In this document: in pieces, positions 1 through 9,300 of the stretch
Layout: the number at the start of each line of letters is the position of its first letter
How positions within the stretch are numbered: the stretch's first letter is position 1
DNA from: Ruminococcus flavefaciens 007c
Lineage (GTDB): Bacteria > Bacillota > Clostridia > Oscillospirales > Ruminococcaceae
DNA: 64,000 bases
Direction: 5' to 3'
Assembly (NCBI RefSeq): GCF_000571935.1
Contig: NZ_ATAX01000035.1
Location: 62,001 to 126,000 of the forward strand
Translations under genes and position numbers: made by a program
Notes under the pieces: generated by a model
The model's input: only the letters and a program-made list of their open reading frames with translations
Told to the model about the DNA's origin: nothing
The model's database searches: none

Positions 1-905
1 AGACTCACTATGTAGACACAGCCAACTATGAGCCCCTTGATACTGCTAAGTTCGAGTACAAGTGGCAGTGGGCCTACCGTGAAAGATTCGAGAAGGCCGG
101 TATCACAGCCCTCCTCGGAAGCGGCTTCGATCCCGGTGTAACAGGCGTATTCTCCGCTTATGCCATGAAGCATGAGTTCGACGAGATAAACTATATCGAT
201 ATACTCGACTGCAACGGCGGCGATCACGGCTATCCCTTCGCTACAAACTTCAACCCCGAGATAAATATCCGCGAGGTCTCAGCAAAGGGTAGCTACATCG
301 AGGACGGCAAGTGGGTAGAGACAGAGCCTATGGAGATAAAGAGAGTATATAACTTCAAGGGCGTAGGCGAGAAGGATATGTACCTTCTTCATCATGAAGA
401 GCTGGAGTCACTTGCTCTCAATATCAAGGGCATCAAGCGTATACGCTTCTTCATGACCTTCGGCCAGAGCTACCTTACACATCTCAAGTGCCTTGAGAAC
501 GTAGGTATGACATCTATCGAGCCTATAATGTACGAGGGCAGGGAGATAGTTCCTCTTCAGTTCCTGAAGGCTGTACTTCCCGATCCTGCTTCTCTCGGTC
601 CGAGAACAGTGGGCAAGACCAATATCGGCTGTATCTTCCGCGGAAAGAAGGACGGCAAGGACAAGAACTACTACCTGTACAATATATGCGACCATCAGGA
701 GTGCTACAGAGAGGTGGGCTCACAGGCTATCTCCTATACCACAGGCGTTCCCGCAATGATAGGCGCTATGATGATAATGACAGGCACATGGAAGAAGGCA
801 GGAGTTTACAATATCGAGGAATTTGATCCCGATCCCTTCATGGAGGCTCTCAACAAGTGGGGACTCCCATGGGAAGAGGACTTCGATCCCACTCTCGTTG
901 ACTGA
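1..905 (+). CDS. Carboxy(nor)spermidine dehydrogenase (saccharopine dehydrogenase family), 5'-truncated
   Basis: Open from base 3 to the stop at 903-905, about 300 residues visible; the start lies left of the window. Segments such as YVDTANYEP, GSGFDPGVTGVF and DCNGGDHGYPFATNFNPEINIRE match the C-terminal part of saccharopine-dehydrogenase-like enzymes that reductively condense aspartate semialdehyde with putrescine (or diaminopropane) using NAD(P)H, giving carboxyspermidine or carboxynorspermidine. This is known for the family; the substrate is inferred from the decarboxylase gene at 2073, which performs the next step. The N-terminal Rossmann nucleotide-binding region is mostly outside the window. 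The stop overlaps the start of the next gene by one base (TGATG), so the two are probably translationally coupled. Confidence 0.9.
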   Translation, partial: THYVDTANYEPLDTAKFEYKWQWAYRERFEKAGITALLGSGFDPGVTGVFSAYAMKHEFDEINYIDILDCNGGDHGYPFATNFNPEINIREVSAKGSYIEDGKWVETEPMEIKRVYNFKGVGEKDMYLLHHEELESLALNIKGIKRIRFFMTFGQSYLTHLKCLENVGMTSIEPIMYEGREIVPLQFLKAVLPDPASLGPRTVGKTNIGCIFRGKKDGKDKNYYLYNICDHQECYREVGSQAISYTTGVPAMIGAMMIMTGTWKKAGVYNIEEFDPDPFMEALNKWGLPWEEDFDPTLVD

Positions 906-1393
906 TGAGAAAAAGCATAGACCGTATAGGCAGAGCGGCGGTATATATCTTTTTCGGAGTTTATGTCATCGCCGCTCTCTATTTGCTGTTTTTCATGAGG
1001 ATAAGTATGTGGAAATACCTCACATACAGTGAGTATTTCCGCTATAATACAAATTTTATCCCTTTCAGGACCATTACGGAGTTTGCAGGTCTTTACCGAC
1101 GCAATGATAAGGTCTACGGGGATATCTCTCTGGTGAATATCTGGGGCAATCTGGCGGTTTTCTTTCCAGCGGGGATTTTTTTCCCTGCAATATGGAAAAA
1201 GCAGCGCAGGTTTTGCACCTTCGCCCTTACTGCGGCGACAGTCATAATTGCTGTGGAGCTTTTACAGTTCCTCACCATGCGGGGAAGCTGCGACATTGAT
1301 GATTTTATACTGAATTTTTGCGGAGCTGTCATCGGATTTTCACTTACAAGGCTTAAAATAGTCAGAAGGCTGACGTTTGTCGGCTCTGAATAG
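905..1393 (+). CDS. VanZ-like family membrane protein
   Basis: 162 residues with hydrophobic segments near residues 10-30, 75-95, 103-120 and 137-150. The pattern NTNFIPFRTI, then NIWGNLAVFFPAGIFFP, then VELLQFLTMRGSCDIDDFILNFCGAVIGF is the VanZ-family signature (PF04892). Family members are small integral membrane proteins; some raise teicoplanin resistance, but the general molecular role is unknown. It starts on the last base of the upstream dehydrogenase stop and ends 19 bases before the cyclophilin start, so it belongs to the polyamine operon. Whether it works with the polyamine genes cannot be told from sequence. Confidence 0.85.
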   Translation: MRKSIDRIGRAAVYIFFGVYVIAALYLLFFMRISMWKYLTYSEYFRYNTNFIPFRTITEFAGLYRRNDKVYGDISLVNIWGNLAVFFPAGIFFPAIWKKQRRFCTFALTAATVIIAVELLQFLTMRGSCDIDDFILNFCGAVIGFSLTRLKIVRRLTFVGSE

Positions 1394-1412
1394 AAAACAG
1401 GAGGAAAAGAAA

Positions 1413-2072
1413 ATGGAATTTTTCAAGAATTTAAAGAAGATAGTGGCAGTAGCCGCTGCAACTACAATGCTCGTACTTACAGGCTGCGGCAAGGAATCAG
1501 GCAACAGCAACCCGGGCACAACAACACCTGCTGCTTCACAGTCGGGCAATACCATCGTTGTAACGCTTTACCCCGAGCACGCACCTCTTACAGTTGCTAA
1601 TTTTGAGAAGCTGGTAAATCAGGGCTTCTATAACGGCCTTACCTTCCACCGTGTAGTTGACGGATTCATGGCACAGGGCGGAGATCCCCTCGGCACAGGC
1701 ATGGGCGGCAGCGACGAGACGATCAAGGGCGAATTCTCACAGAACGGCGTTGATAATCCCCTTTCACACCAGCGCGGCGTTATATCAATGGCCCGCAGTA
1801 TGGATCCCGACAGTGCTTCCAGCCAGTTCTTTATCTGCTATGCAGACTGCTCGTTCCTTGACGGACAGTACGCTGCATTCGGCAACGTTACCGAGGGTAT
1901 GGAGGTAGTTGACGACTTCCTTCAGGTTCCACGTTCAATGGGCGGCGACGGAGCTGTTTCTGCACCTAATTCACCCATAAAGATGGAAAAGGTAGAGATG
2001 ATCGATCCCGACGAGAACGGACTCCCCAGAGTAAAGATCACTATGAACAACTTCCTCGAGGGCGTAAAGTAA
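1413..2072 (+). CDS. Peptidyl-prolyl cis-trans isomerase, cyclophilin type, lipoprotein
   Basis: 219 residues. Chosen start ATG 1413 follows AGGAGG at 1399-1404 with an 8-base gap; an in-frame start at 1377 would overlap the previous gene and lacks this site. The signal peptide ends in a lipobox VLTGC with the lipidated Cys at about residue 25, followed by a Ser/Thr/Pro-rich spacer. The cyclophilin core is clear: FHRVVDGFMAQGGDPLGTGMGG, SMARSMDPDSASSQFFI, FGNVTEGMEVVDDF. It should catalyse proline isomerisation during folding of exported proteins at the outer face of the membrane. It stops immediately before the ATG of the decarboxylase gene (TAAATG). Confidence 0.93.
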   Translation: MEFFKNLKKIVAVAAATTMLVLTGCGKESGNSNPGTTTPAASQSGNTIVVTLYPEHAPLTVANFEKLVNQGFYNGLTFHRVVDGFMAQGGDPLGTGMGGSDETIKGEFSQNGVDNPLSHQRGVISMARSMDPDSASSQFFICYADCSFLDGQYAAFGNVTEGMEVVDDFLQVPRSMGGDGAVSAPNSPIKMEKVEMIDPDENGLPRVKITMNNFLEGVK

Positions 2073-3200
2073 ATGTTTGATGTTAGAAAAGTGCCGACTC
2101 CCTGCTATATAGCGGATGAGCCGGCGCTTATCCATAATCTGGAGATACTCCGCGGAGTATCAGAGCGCACGGGAGCAAAGATACTCCTTGCGCAGAAGGC
2201 TTTTTCCTGCTACCATTTATACCCCATGATAGGCGAGTACCTGGCAGGTACGGCCTGCAGCGGGCTTTTTGAGGCAAGGCTGGGCTATGAGGAAATGGGA
2301 AAGGAAAACCACGTTTTTTCGGCAGCCTACCGTGAAAGCGAGATAGACGAGATAATATCATACTGCGGACATATCATATTCAATTCCTTTTCCCAGCTGG
2401 ACAAGTACCGTGACCGTGTGCTTGCTGCGGGCAAAAAGATAGGTCTGCGTATAAATCCCGAATGTTCCACACAGGAGGGACATGAGATATACGATCCCTG
2501 CTCTCCGAAGTCAAGGCTGGGAATAACGCGCCGAAATTTCCGCACAGACGATCTTGCAGGCGTAACGGGAATTCACTTCCATACTCTCTGCGAGCAGAAC
2601 TCCGATGACCTTGAGACTACTCTTGACGCCATAGAGGAGAAATTTGGGGATGTTCTTCCGCGTATGGAGTGGATAAACTTCGGCGGCGGCCATCATATTA
2701 CCCGCGACGACTATGATATACCGCGGCTTGAAAGGTGCATACGCCGTATGCAGGATAAGTACGGCCTCGAGGTATTTCTCGAACCCGGAGAGGCTGTTGC
2801 CCTCAATGCGGGCTGGCTGGTGACGGAGGTCCTTGACCTGACAGAGAACGATATGCCCATAGCTATACTGGATACCTCCGCGGCCTGTCATATGCCCGAT
2901 GTACTGGAAATGCCCTACCGTCCGCCCCTTATGGGTTCGGGAGAAAAGGGGGAGAAGAAGTACAGCTACCGTCTGGGCTCCCAGACCTGTCTGGCAGGCG
3001 ACGTTATAGGGGAGTACTCCTTCGACGAGCCGCTCCATGTAGGCGACAGGCTGGTTTTCGGAGATATGGCTATATACTCCATGGTGAAGAACAATACCTT
3101 CAACGGTATGCCTCTGCCGGACATACTTCTGCTGAAAAAGGACGGCAGTTTTGAGGCCCTCCGCAGCTTCGGCTATTCGGATTTCAGGGAGAGACTGTAA
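2073..3200 (+). CDS. nspC: Carboxynorspermidine/carboxyspermidine decarboxylase
   Basis: 375 residues, a full-length fold-III PLP decarboxylase. The N-terminal block CYIADEPALIHNLEIL and the PLP lysine in ILLAQKAFSCYHLYP (K42) are typical, as are GIHFHTLCEQ, NFGGGHHITRDDYD, EPGEA(V) and the late LAGDVIGEYSFDEPLHVGDR. The enzyme removes CO2 from carboxynorspermidine or carboxyspermidine to give norspermidine or spermidine. It completes the two-step pathway begun by the partial gene at 1. Start ATG abuts the stop of the cyclophilin gene. The product (spermidine is the usual one in gut Firmicutes) is inferred, not visible. Confidence 0.93.
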   Translation: MFDVRKVPTPCYIADEPALIHNLEILRGVSERTGAKILLAQKAFSCYHLYPMIGEYLAGTACSGLFEARLGYEEMGKENHVFSAAYRESEIDEIISYCGHIIFNSFSQLDKYRDRVLAAGKKIGLRINPECSTQEGHEIYDPCSPKSRLGITRRNFRTDDLAGVTGIHFHTLCEQNSDDLETTLDAIEEKFGDVLPRMEWINFGGGHHITRDDYDIPRLERCIRRMQDKYGLEVFLEPGEAVALNAGWLVTEVLDLTENDMPIAILDTSAACHMPDVLEMPYRPPLMGSGEKGEKKYSYRLGSQTCLAGDVIGEYSFDEPLHVGDRLVFGDMAIYSMVKNNTFNGMPLPDILLLKKDGSFEALRSFGYSDFRERL

Positions 3201-3265
3201 TGAACGCCATGAGCGAACGGTATGCCGGTGAGTTTCTTGACGAAAGAAAGGAGAAGATCAAATGA
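3200..3265 (+). CDS. Possible 21-residue coupled small ORF
   Basis: An ATG overlaps the nspC stop by one base (TAATG) and opens a 21-codon frame (MNAMSERYAGEFLDERKEKIK) that ends in a TGA overlapping the phosphatase start (ATGA at 3262). Both junctions are the kind used for translational coupling. The peptide is charged and without hydrophobic stretch. It could be a real small protein, a coupling leader, or a remnant of a longer gene; no family was recognised. Confidence 0.35.
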   Translation: MNAMSERYAGEFLDERKEKIK

Positions 3266-3849
3266 CCAACATCTATTTTGTCCGCCATGCACAGCCCGAT
3301 CATACCTGCACTGACGCAGCGCTCCGGCCTCTTACGGAGGAGGGGCAGAGAGATACAGCCGAGGTAGTACGCGCCATGAAGGATATACACATAGACTATG
3401 CCATTTCAAGTCCCTACAAGCGCAGCTATGACACCATAAAGAGTACTGCTGATGCACACGGACTGGATATAGACACCGACCACCGTCTTCACGAGCGGAT
3501 GAGCGGAAAAAACAGCAATAATCCAGAGATGTTCCGCAGACGTTGGGCAGATCTCAGCTTCTGTGAAAGTGACGGCGAGTGTCTTCAGTCTGTAATGGAC
3601 AGGAATATAGCAGCGGTGAACGACATACTTGACGCTCACAGAGACGAGAATATAATGGTGGGAACTCACGGAACGGCGCTCAGCACCATACTTCACTACT
3701 ATGACAATAGCTTCGGAGCTGATGATTTCATGCGTATCATCGACTTTATGCCCTATATTATCAGGCTTAGTTTTGAGGGCAGGGAACTCGTTGAAAAAGA
3801 GGAGATACTCATAGTAGAGAAGGAATTCAAAGGCGGAAAGAACCATTAA
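3262..3849 (+). CDS. Histidine phosphatase family protein (phosphoglycerate mutase-like)
   Basis: 195 residues. The RHG-type motif appears as VRHAQPDHT at residues 6-14, with the second catalytic histidine in GTHGTALST near residue 135 and ISSPYKRSYDT in between, all family hallmarks of the 2H phosphatase superfamily. Substrate unknown: members hydrolyse sugar phosphates, cobalamin precursors or phosphoproteins. ATG 3262 follows AAAGGAG at 3248-3253. It ends the polyamine-gene string and is followed by a strong terminator. Confidence 0.85.
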   Translation: MTNIYFVRHAQPDHTCTDAALRPLTEEGQRDTAEVVRAMKDIHIDYAISSPYKRSYDTIKSTADAHGLDIDTDHRLHERMSGKNSNNPEMFRRRWADLSFCESDGECLQSVMDRNIAAVNDILDAHRDENIMVGTHGTALSTILHYYDNSFGADDFMRIIDFMPYIIRLSFEGRELVEKEEILIVEKEFKGGKNH

Positions 3850-3853
3850 AAAC

Positions 3854-3879
3854 AAAAGGACAGCTCATGCTGTCCTTTT
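3854..3879 (+). terminator. Intrinsic terminator after the phosphatase gene
   Basis: Perfect 11-bp inverted repeat AAAAGGACAGC / GCTGTCCTTTT with a TCAT loop, running into a T-rich tract. It closes the transcript of the upstream plus-strand genes. Confidence 0.9.
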
Positions 3880-3885
3880 ATTTTA

Positions 3886-4056
3886 TAAATCATATTTTAC
3901 GTTTGTAGTGGCGGATATTATCCGCCCGTGATACAAAAATTATATTTGCGGTGTGATGTATGATCGCCCCACTACAAAATTGGCCATGCTGGCTACAATG
4001 CAAGGCGCGGGCCGCCAAAGACAGCCCCTACAAGCTAACGGTTAAATTATGATTTA
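3886..4056. repeat. MITE-like palindromic element, copy 1
   Basis: About 171 bases with similar inverted ends (TAAATCATATTTTACG and, on the other strand, TAAATCATAATTTAACC). It holds a GTAGTGGCGG...CCGCCC palindrome near the left and a CCCCTAC near the right. Bases 3899-3965 are almost identical, in inverted orientation, to 16513-16581. No coding capacity. Its last three bases are the stop codon of the permease gene on the minus strand. Confidence 0.75.
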
Positions 4057-5415
4057 AAGGAATATATATTTGAGCACGAAAAGTACCGCAAGAATATACA
4101 TTATGGGATTGATCTCCTTACGCTTTCCGCAGATGAGGTTTATGACCACATAGGAGATGACACCGATGGCGATACCCTCGGAAATGCTGTAAAACAGCGG
4201 CATGGCAATTACACAGAGATATGCAGGTATCGCCGAGGCGTAGTTTTTCTCGTCTACCTTTATCTCGGATACCGTGCTGAACATGAGGAAGCCTACGAGA
4301 ATAAGCGCAGGAGCTGTTGCAAATGCAGGTATAGCAATGAATATAGGTGCCAGGAGCATGGAGAAAAGGAAGAGCACAGCCGTAGTCATAGCCGTAAGGC
4401 CTGTTCTTCCGCCTGCCGCCGCGCCTGCGGAGGATTCAACGAAGGTCGTTGTGGTGGATGTACCGAGAACAGCGCCTGCTGTTGTAGCAACGGCATCTGA
4501 CATTAGAGCCGGTCTGATGGCGGGGAGCTTGCCTTCCTTGTCGAGGAGCCCTGCCTTGGTGCTGACACCTATAAGAGTGCCCAGAGTGTCAAAGAGGTCA
4601 ACAAAGAGGAAGGAGAATATGATAACGATGAAGTTGAATATTCCCACAGCGTCAAAGTCCACATTGAAGCACTGACCGAAGGTCTCTCCCAGCTTTGAGA
4701 AGTCTGTCATACGGAAGGAAGGGATAAGTGTATATGCTTCGGCTGCGGGATCGGGGATATATATACCCGTCAGCTCGCAGATTATACCCAGCATCCATGT
4801 GGCAAATATGCCGATGAGTATAGAGCCCTTGATCTTCTTGATGTAGAGTATGGCCATAAGTATAAGACCTATGAGAGCAAGAAGTGCGCATATTCCTTCT
4901 GTATGGAAGTTTTCGCGGAAGTTGACGAGAGTGACAAGTGTTGCCGAATCTACGGCAAGGCCTGCGTTCTGGAGACCGATAAAGGCTATGAACAGACCGA
5001 TACCGACTGATACCGCACGTTTCAGAGAAAGTGGGATGGCGTCAAATATAGCTTCCCGGACTCTTGTCAGAGACAGCACTATAAATATGATACCTTCAAT
5101 GAATACCGCAAGGAGAGCGACCTGCCAGGGATAGCCGAGGTTACCGCAGACGGTATAGGCCATATAGGCGTTGAGTCCCATGCCTGCGGACAGGGCAAAG
5201 GGCAGATTGGCCATGAACGCCATGCACATGGTGCCTATGAAGGAGGCAAGACAGGTGGCAAGGAGAACGGCTGTGCTGTCCATACCCGTTGTGGAGAGGA
5301 CGTTGGGGTTTACGGCAAGGATATAGGCCATAGTCATAAAGGTGGTTATTCCTGCTGCAATCTCGGTCTTTACATTGGTATTGCGTTCCTTGAGCTTGAA
5401 TAGTTTCTCGAACAT
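4054..5415 (-). CDS. NCS2/AzgA-type purine (hypoxanthine/guanine/adenine) permease
   Basis: 453 residues from ATG 5415, which has GAGGTGG just upstream; a TTG start at 5436 would overlap hpt. The N-terminus VKTEIAAGITTFMTMAYILAVNP is the AzgA-subfamily signature, followed by about 12-13 hydrophobic segments, GLNAYMAYTV and GTSTTTTFVESSAG. Family members are proton-coupled purine base transporters in the cytoplasmic membrane. The gene lies 10 bases after hpt, so uptake and salvage of purine bases are co-expressed. The exact purine cannot be decided by eye. The TAA stop is contributed by the adjacent MITE-like element. Confidence 0.92.
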   Translation of the reverse strand: MFEKLFKLKERNTNVKTEIAAGITTFMTMAYILAVNPNVLSTTGMDSTAVLLATCLASFIGTMCMAFMANLPFALSAGMGLNAYMAYTVCGNLGYPWQVALLAVFIEGIIFIVLSLTRVREAIFDAIPLSLKRAVSVGIGLFIAFIGLQNAGLAVDSATLVTLVNFRENFHTEGICALLALIGLILMAILYIKKIKGSILIGIFATWMLGIICELTGIYIPDPAAEAYTLIPSFRMTDFSKLGETFGQCFNVDFDAVGIFNFIVIIFSFLFVDLFDTLGTLIGVSTKAGLLDKEGKLPAIRPALMSDAVATTAGAVLGTSTTTTFVESSAGAAAGGRTGLTAMTTAVLFLFSMLLAPIFIAIPAFATAPALILVGFLMFSTVSEIKVDEKNYASAIPAYLCVIAMPLFYSISEGIAIGVISYVVINLICGKRKEINPIMYILAVLFVLKYIFL

Positions 5416-5425
5416 GGCAGCCACC

Positions 5426-5974
5426 TCATTCCTCAAATTCTGCTATATACGGCAGATTTCTGTAAAATTCGCCGTAGTCCAGACCATAGCCGATTACAAA
5501 GTAATCGGGGATCGTAAAGAGTGAGTAGTCGGCTTTCAGCTCGACCACGCGGCGGTCGGGCTTATCAAGAAGGGTTATTACATGAAGGGAAAGAGGCTCT
5601 CTTACCTTCAGTATCTTTATGATCTCGTTGAGAGTTCGTCCCGTGTCGATGATATCCTCGATTATGACCACGTGATAACCGCTTATATCGTGCTTCAGGT
5701 CCATGGTTATCTCCACATGGCCGGAGGACTGAGTGCCTTCAAAGTAGCTTTTTGCGGCCATAAAGGCGATCTCGCACGGGACATCCACCTGGCGGCACAG
5801 ATCGGCCATAAATACAAATGAGCCCTTCAGTATGCTGACCAGGAGTATGGGAGAACCGTCATAGATAGAGTTGATGAGCTGGCCTGCTTTTTTCATTTCT
5901 GCGCTGATCTCCTCCTGAGATATGAGAACGCGCTTGATCTTGCTTTTCCATTGTTCGGTGCTGTCGAATTTCAT
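5426..5974 (-). CDS. hpt: Hypoxanthine phosphoribosyltransferase
   Basis: 182 residues from ATG 5974, preceded by GGAGGA; a GTG five codons earlier overlaps that site and is less likely. The PRPP-binding motif VVIIEDIIDTGRTLNEI is intact, with the PPi-loop region LVSILKGSFVFMADL and C-terminal DYFVIGYGLDYGEFYRNLPYI. It converts hypoxanthine/guanine plus PRPP to IMP/GMP. First gene of a two-gene purine-salvage unit with the permease downstream. Confidence 0.97.
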   Translation of the reverse strand: MKFDSTEQWKSKIKRVLISQEEISAEMKKAGQLINSIYDGSPILLVSILKGSFVFMADLCRQVDVPCEIAFMAAKSYFEGTQSSGHVEITMDLKHDISGYHVVIIEDIIDTGRTLNEIIKILKVREPLSLHVITLLDKPDRRVVELKADYSLFTIPDYFVIGYGLDYGEFYRNLPYIAEFEE

Positions 5975-6021
5975 ATGATCTTCCTCCACTGCTGATATTT
6001 CGGAAATAATATTCCATTATA

Positions 6022-6049
6022 ATTATACCATTATGTTAAATATTGTCAA
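6022..6049 (-). promoter_or_regulatory. Sigma-A promoter of hpt-permease
   Basis: On the minus strand TTGACA (6044-6049), 16 bases, then TATAAT (6022-6027) with TG one base before the -10. It lies about 50 bases upstream of the hpt ATG. Confidence 0.8.
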
Positions 6050-6186
6050 TAACCGCCTGAAGTTATCCTGTATAAGCTTGTTTTAAGCCGTAAATTAAAT
6101 GATGAGGATAGTTCTGTAAAATATCCAAAGGGGAGAAATGCATATTGTGCAAATATACAAATATAAGCTATATTACAATGTGATTA

Positions 6187-6215
6187 TTTACAAATGCGAG
6201 AAAGCGTGCTATAAT
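6187..6215 (+). promoter_or_regulatory. Sigma-A promoter of the CE8-PL1 pectinase gene
   Basis: TTTACA (6187-6192), 17 bases, TATAAT (6210-6215), with extended -10 TGC. It is followed at 6219 by GATGTATAGGT, a string that recurs at the same offset in the GH9 promoter at 20078. The leader to the ATG at 6340 is about 120 bases and contains a small TTCTTC/GAAG hairpin. The rest of 5990-6339 holds only the hpt promoter and no gene. Confidence 0.85.
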
Positions 6216-6339
6216 TATGATGTATAGGTGTATATTCTGAGGTTTCTTCTCCCTGTAAGAAGCATCAGATACACAGAGTAAACAGGCAGCTTCGCCTTAG
6301 GCAGCGGGCTGCGGCGTAATGAAAAGGAGTGTAATTATA

Positions 6340-9300
6340 ATGGTAAGCGGAACAAAAAAGCTCGCTGTCAAGCTTTTTGCCTTTGCATCGGCCATGATAG
6401 TCTTTCTGGCGTCATTTGCAGTGATACCTGTGCATAGGGTATATGCAGCCGGCACGGACCTTTATGTAGGCTATTCGGGCAGAAACAATAATTTCTCGAC
6501 AGTGCAGGCGGCTGTTGACAGGGCAGCAAGCCTCAATCCCTCATCGGAGCAGAACCGTGTGACGATACATATAGCTCCGGGAACATACCGTCAGCAGGTA
6601 ATAGTACAGACTCCCTACATAACCTTCGTGAACGACGAGCCCGACAAGGGAGACGCAGTTCTCACATGGTACTATGGTATAGGCTATAAGTATTACAGTG
6701 CCAATTCCAAGGGCTATTACGATGCAAACCTTGCAAACGCAAAGAGCGGCAAGAACGTGGCAAATTACCGCTGGGGCGCTACTGTGCAGCTCTGGCCGAA
6801 GGCCACGAACTTCAAGGCGAAGAATATCGTGTTCGAGAATTCCTTCAACCGCTATATCACTCAGGAGGAGCTCAACGACGGTGTGGAGCTCACAGGTGAT
6901 ACCTCGGTCACAAAGATAACTCAGGTAAGAAATAACTGGACCGACGCAAAGTCAAAGGCAGCCACAGAGCGTGCAGCTGCTCTTTCCGTGGACACAGGCT
7001 ATGCGGAATTCCTGGGCTGCAAGTTCCTGTCCAGTCAGGATACCCTTTATACAGGCGGTTCTCCCCAGTACTACAAGAACTGTCTTATCGAAGGACAGAC
7101 CGACTACATATTTGGCGGAAGCAATGCAGTGTTCGACAGTTGTGAGCTGCGCTGGAAGGGTTACAGCAGCGGCTCGGTAGGCGGCTACATCACAGCAGCC
7201 AGAGAGCAGGGAAGTCCCTACACGGGCTATCTCTTCAAGGACTGCAGGGTGACCGCAAATCCCGATCTTACCGTATCGGCAGGCTATCTTGGCAGACCCT
7301 GGGGACAGACCGCAAAGGTGCTCTTCGTAAATACCACCCTCCAGAACGGAAATATGATAACAGCAGCAGGCTGGACATCAATGAGCGGCGTACAGCCCGA
7401 GAGCGTTGACGGCTTCAAGGAGAACGGCACAAAGCTCTCCAACGGACAGAGAGTCGATCTTTCGCAGAGAAAGGGACATATCGTATCCGACGGCGATGCT
7501 GCGAACATCGATATCAAGAGCTATATGAACAACTGGACTCCCTCATTCCTCAGCGGCGAGTCAGGCAGCGGCGGCGGAGATCAGCCTTCGGGGAATATTG
7601 ACGGAGCTATAAAGAGCTGCGGCGGCTGGTACGAGGAAGCCTTTGTGGAGTTGGACAGCTCAAAGCTTGGCAGCAATATCAAGGCAAGCTACGCTCAGGC
7701 AGGCACTTCCGATTATAAGGCCGTTGATTCGGCGCTCATACGCGGTTCGAGGATAGATATACCCGGACTCAAGGGCAATACCGAGTACAATATCAGTATT
7801 CAGGGCTCAAACGGCTCTGCAAGCTGTACAGTAAAGACCATGGCCTTTGACCGCAGCGGCTATGCTCACCACAATGCATCAGAGGCAGTAGGCGCTTACA
7901 ATAACGACGGTACGCTGAAATCAGGCATCACAGTGATATATGTTACCAACTCCAACAAGGATACGATAACATGGGGCGGAAAGACAGGCCTGTACAATAT
8001 ATTCAACGCTGGCCCCAGCAACGTTGATTTTCGTCTTATCGGAACTATCGACGTTCCTTCGGGAGCAAAGCCTAACAACGGTCAGCAGAACGACGGCTCG
8101 AATATGCTCTATATGAACGGCGGCAAGAATGTTACCGTTGAGGGCATAGGCTATGAATGCAATCTCAATAAGTGGGGCTTCGATATGAAGCATTCCACAA
8201 GCTGTGAGGTAAGGAACCTCTGGCTGGGACAGTACCCTGACGACGGTATATCCATGTCGGGCGGAAGCTCCTCAAAGTCCTATCATATATGGGTACATAA
8301 CAACACTATCGAAAAGGGCTACAACGCATATGCAGGCAACGGCATAGTTGACGATGACAAGGCAGACGGCGACGGCTCTCTCGATATCAAGTGGTCTGAG
8401 AATGTAACAGTTTCCTACAACGTATTCAAGGACGCCCACAAGACCTCTCTTGTAGGCGGCGGCACAAGCCACGAGCAGGACTGGATAACCTACCACCATA
8501 ACTGGTTCAACAATACAGAGTCCAGAAATCCCCGTGCAAGAGTAGCTCACGTTCACAGCTACAACAACTATTTCTACAATAACAAGCAGTATGCAATAGC
8601 TGCTTCACACAACTCAAAGATATTCTCCGAGAATAATTACTTTGAGAACTCAAATCTTCCTCTTGACGCTGTAAATATGGGAAGTGACCCATATTCGGGA
8701 ACTATCAAGTCCTTCGGCGACAGATTCGTGAACTGCAATATGGGAAGCGGACTTGCATACCAGATAGTGAATTCCAGAAACGACAAGGCATATATAAATA
8801 ACCTCAAGGGCGGCGGCGAAGGATACGATAACTTCGATACCGATTCATCGAAGATATACAGCAGCTACAATGTACAGTCCGCAGACGCTGCAAAGGCAGA
8901 GGTAATGGCATATGCGGGAAGAATGCAGAATAAGGCATACAATGCAGGCTCTGTATCACAGGGCGGAGATGGGCCTCAGATAATAGATGTCTACCCGAAG
9001 AGCGCCCTTATCGCACGACTTGATGTCAAGGACGCAAGCTACGGTGCACAGTGGTCTATCGCAGAGAGCTTCAGCGTGGGCGACAAGGCATTCGGCGACC
9101 GTGAGCACGTTATCGCTTCCGTACCTTCCGATATACAGGGAGGAGAGCATATCATCACAGCCTGCAACTCCAAGAATACAGACTCAGACCTTGCAGTAAT
9201 AACAGCTGCAAAGGACATCACGGTATATGTCTGCATGGACGAAAGAGTAACTTCCGTACCGTCATGGCTGTACAGCTTCAATAAGAACGGCGAGATAGTA

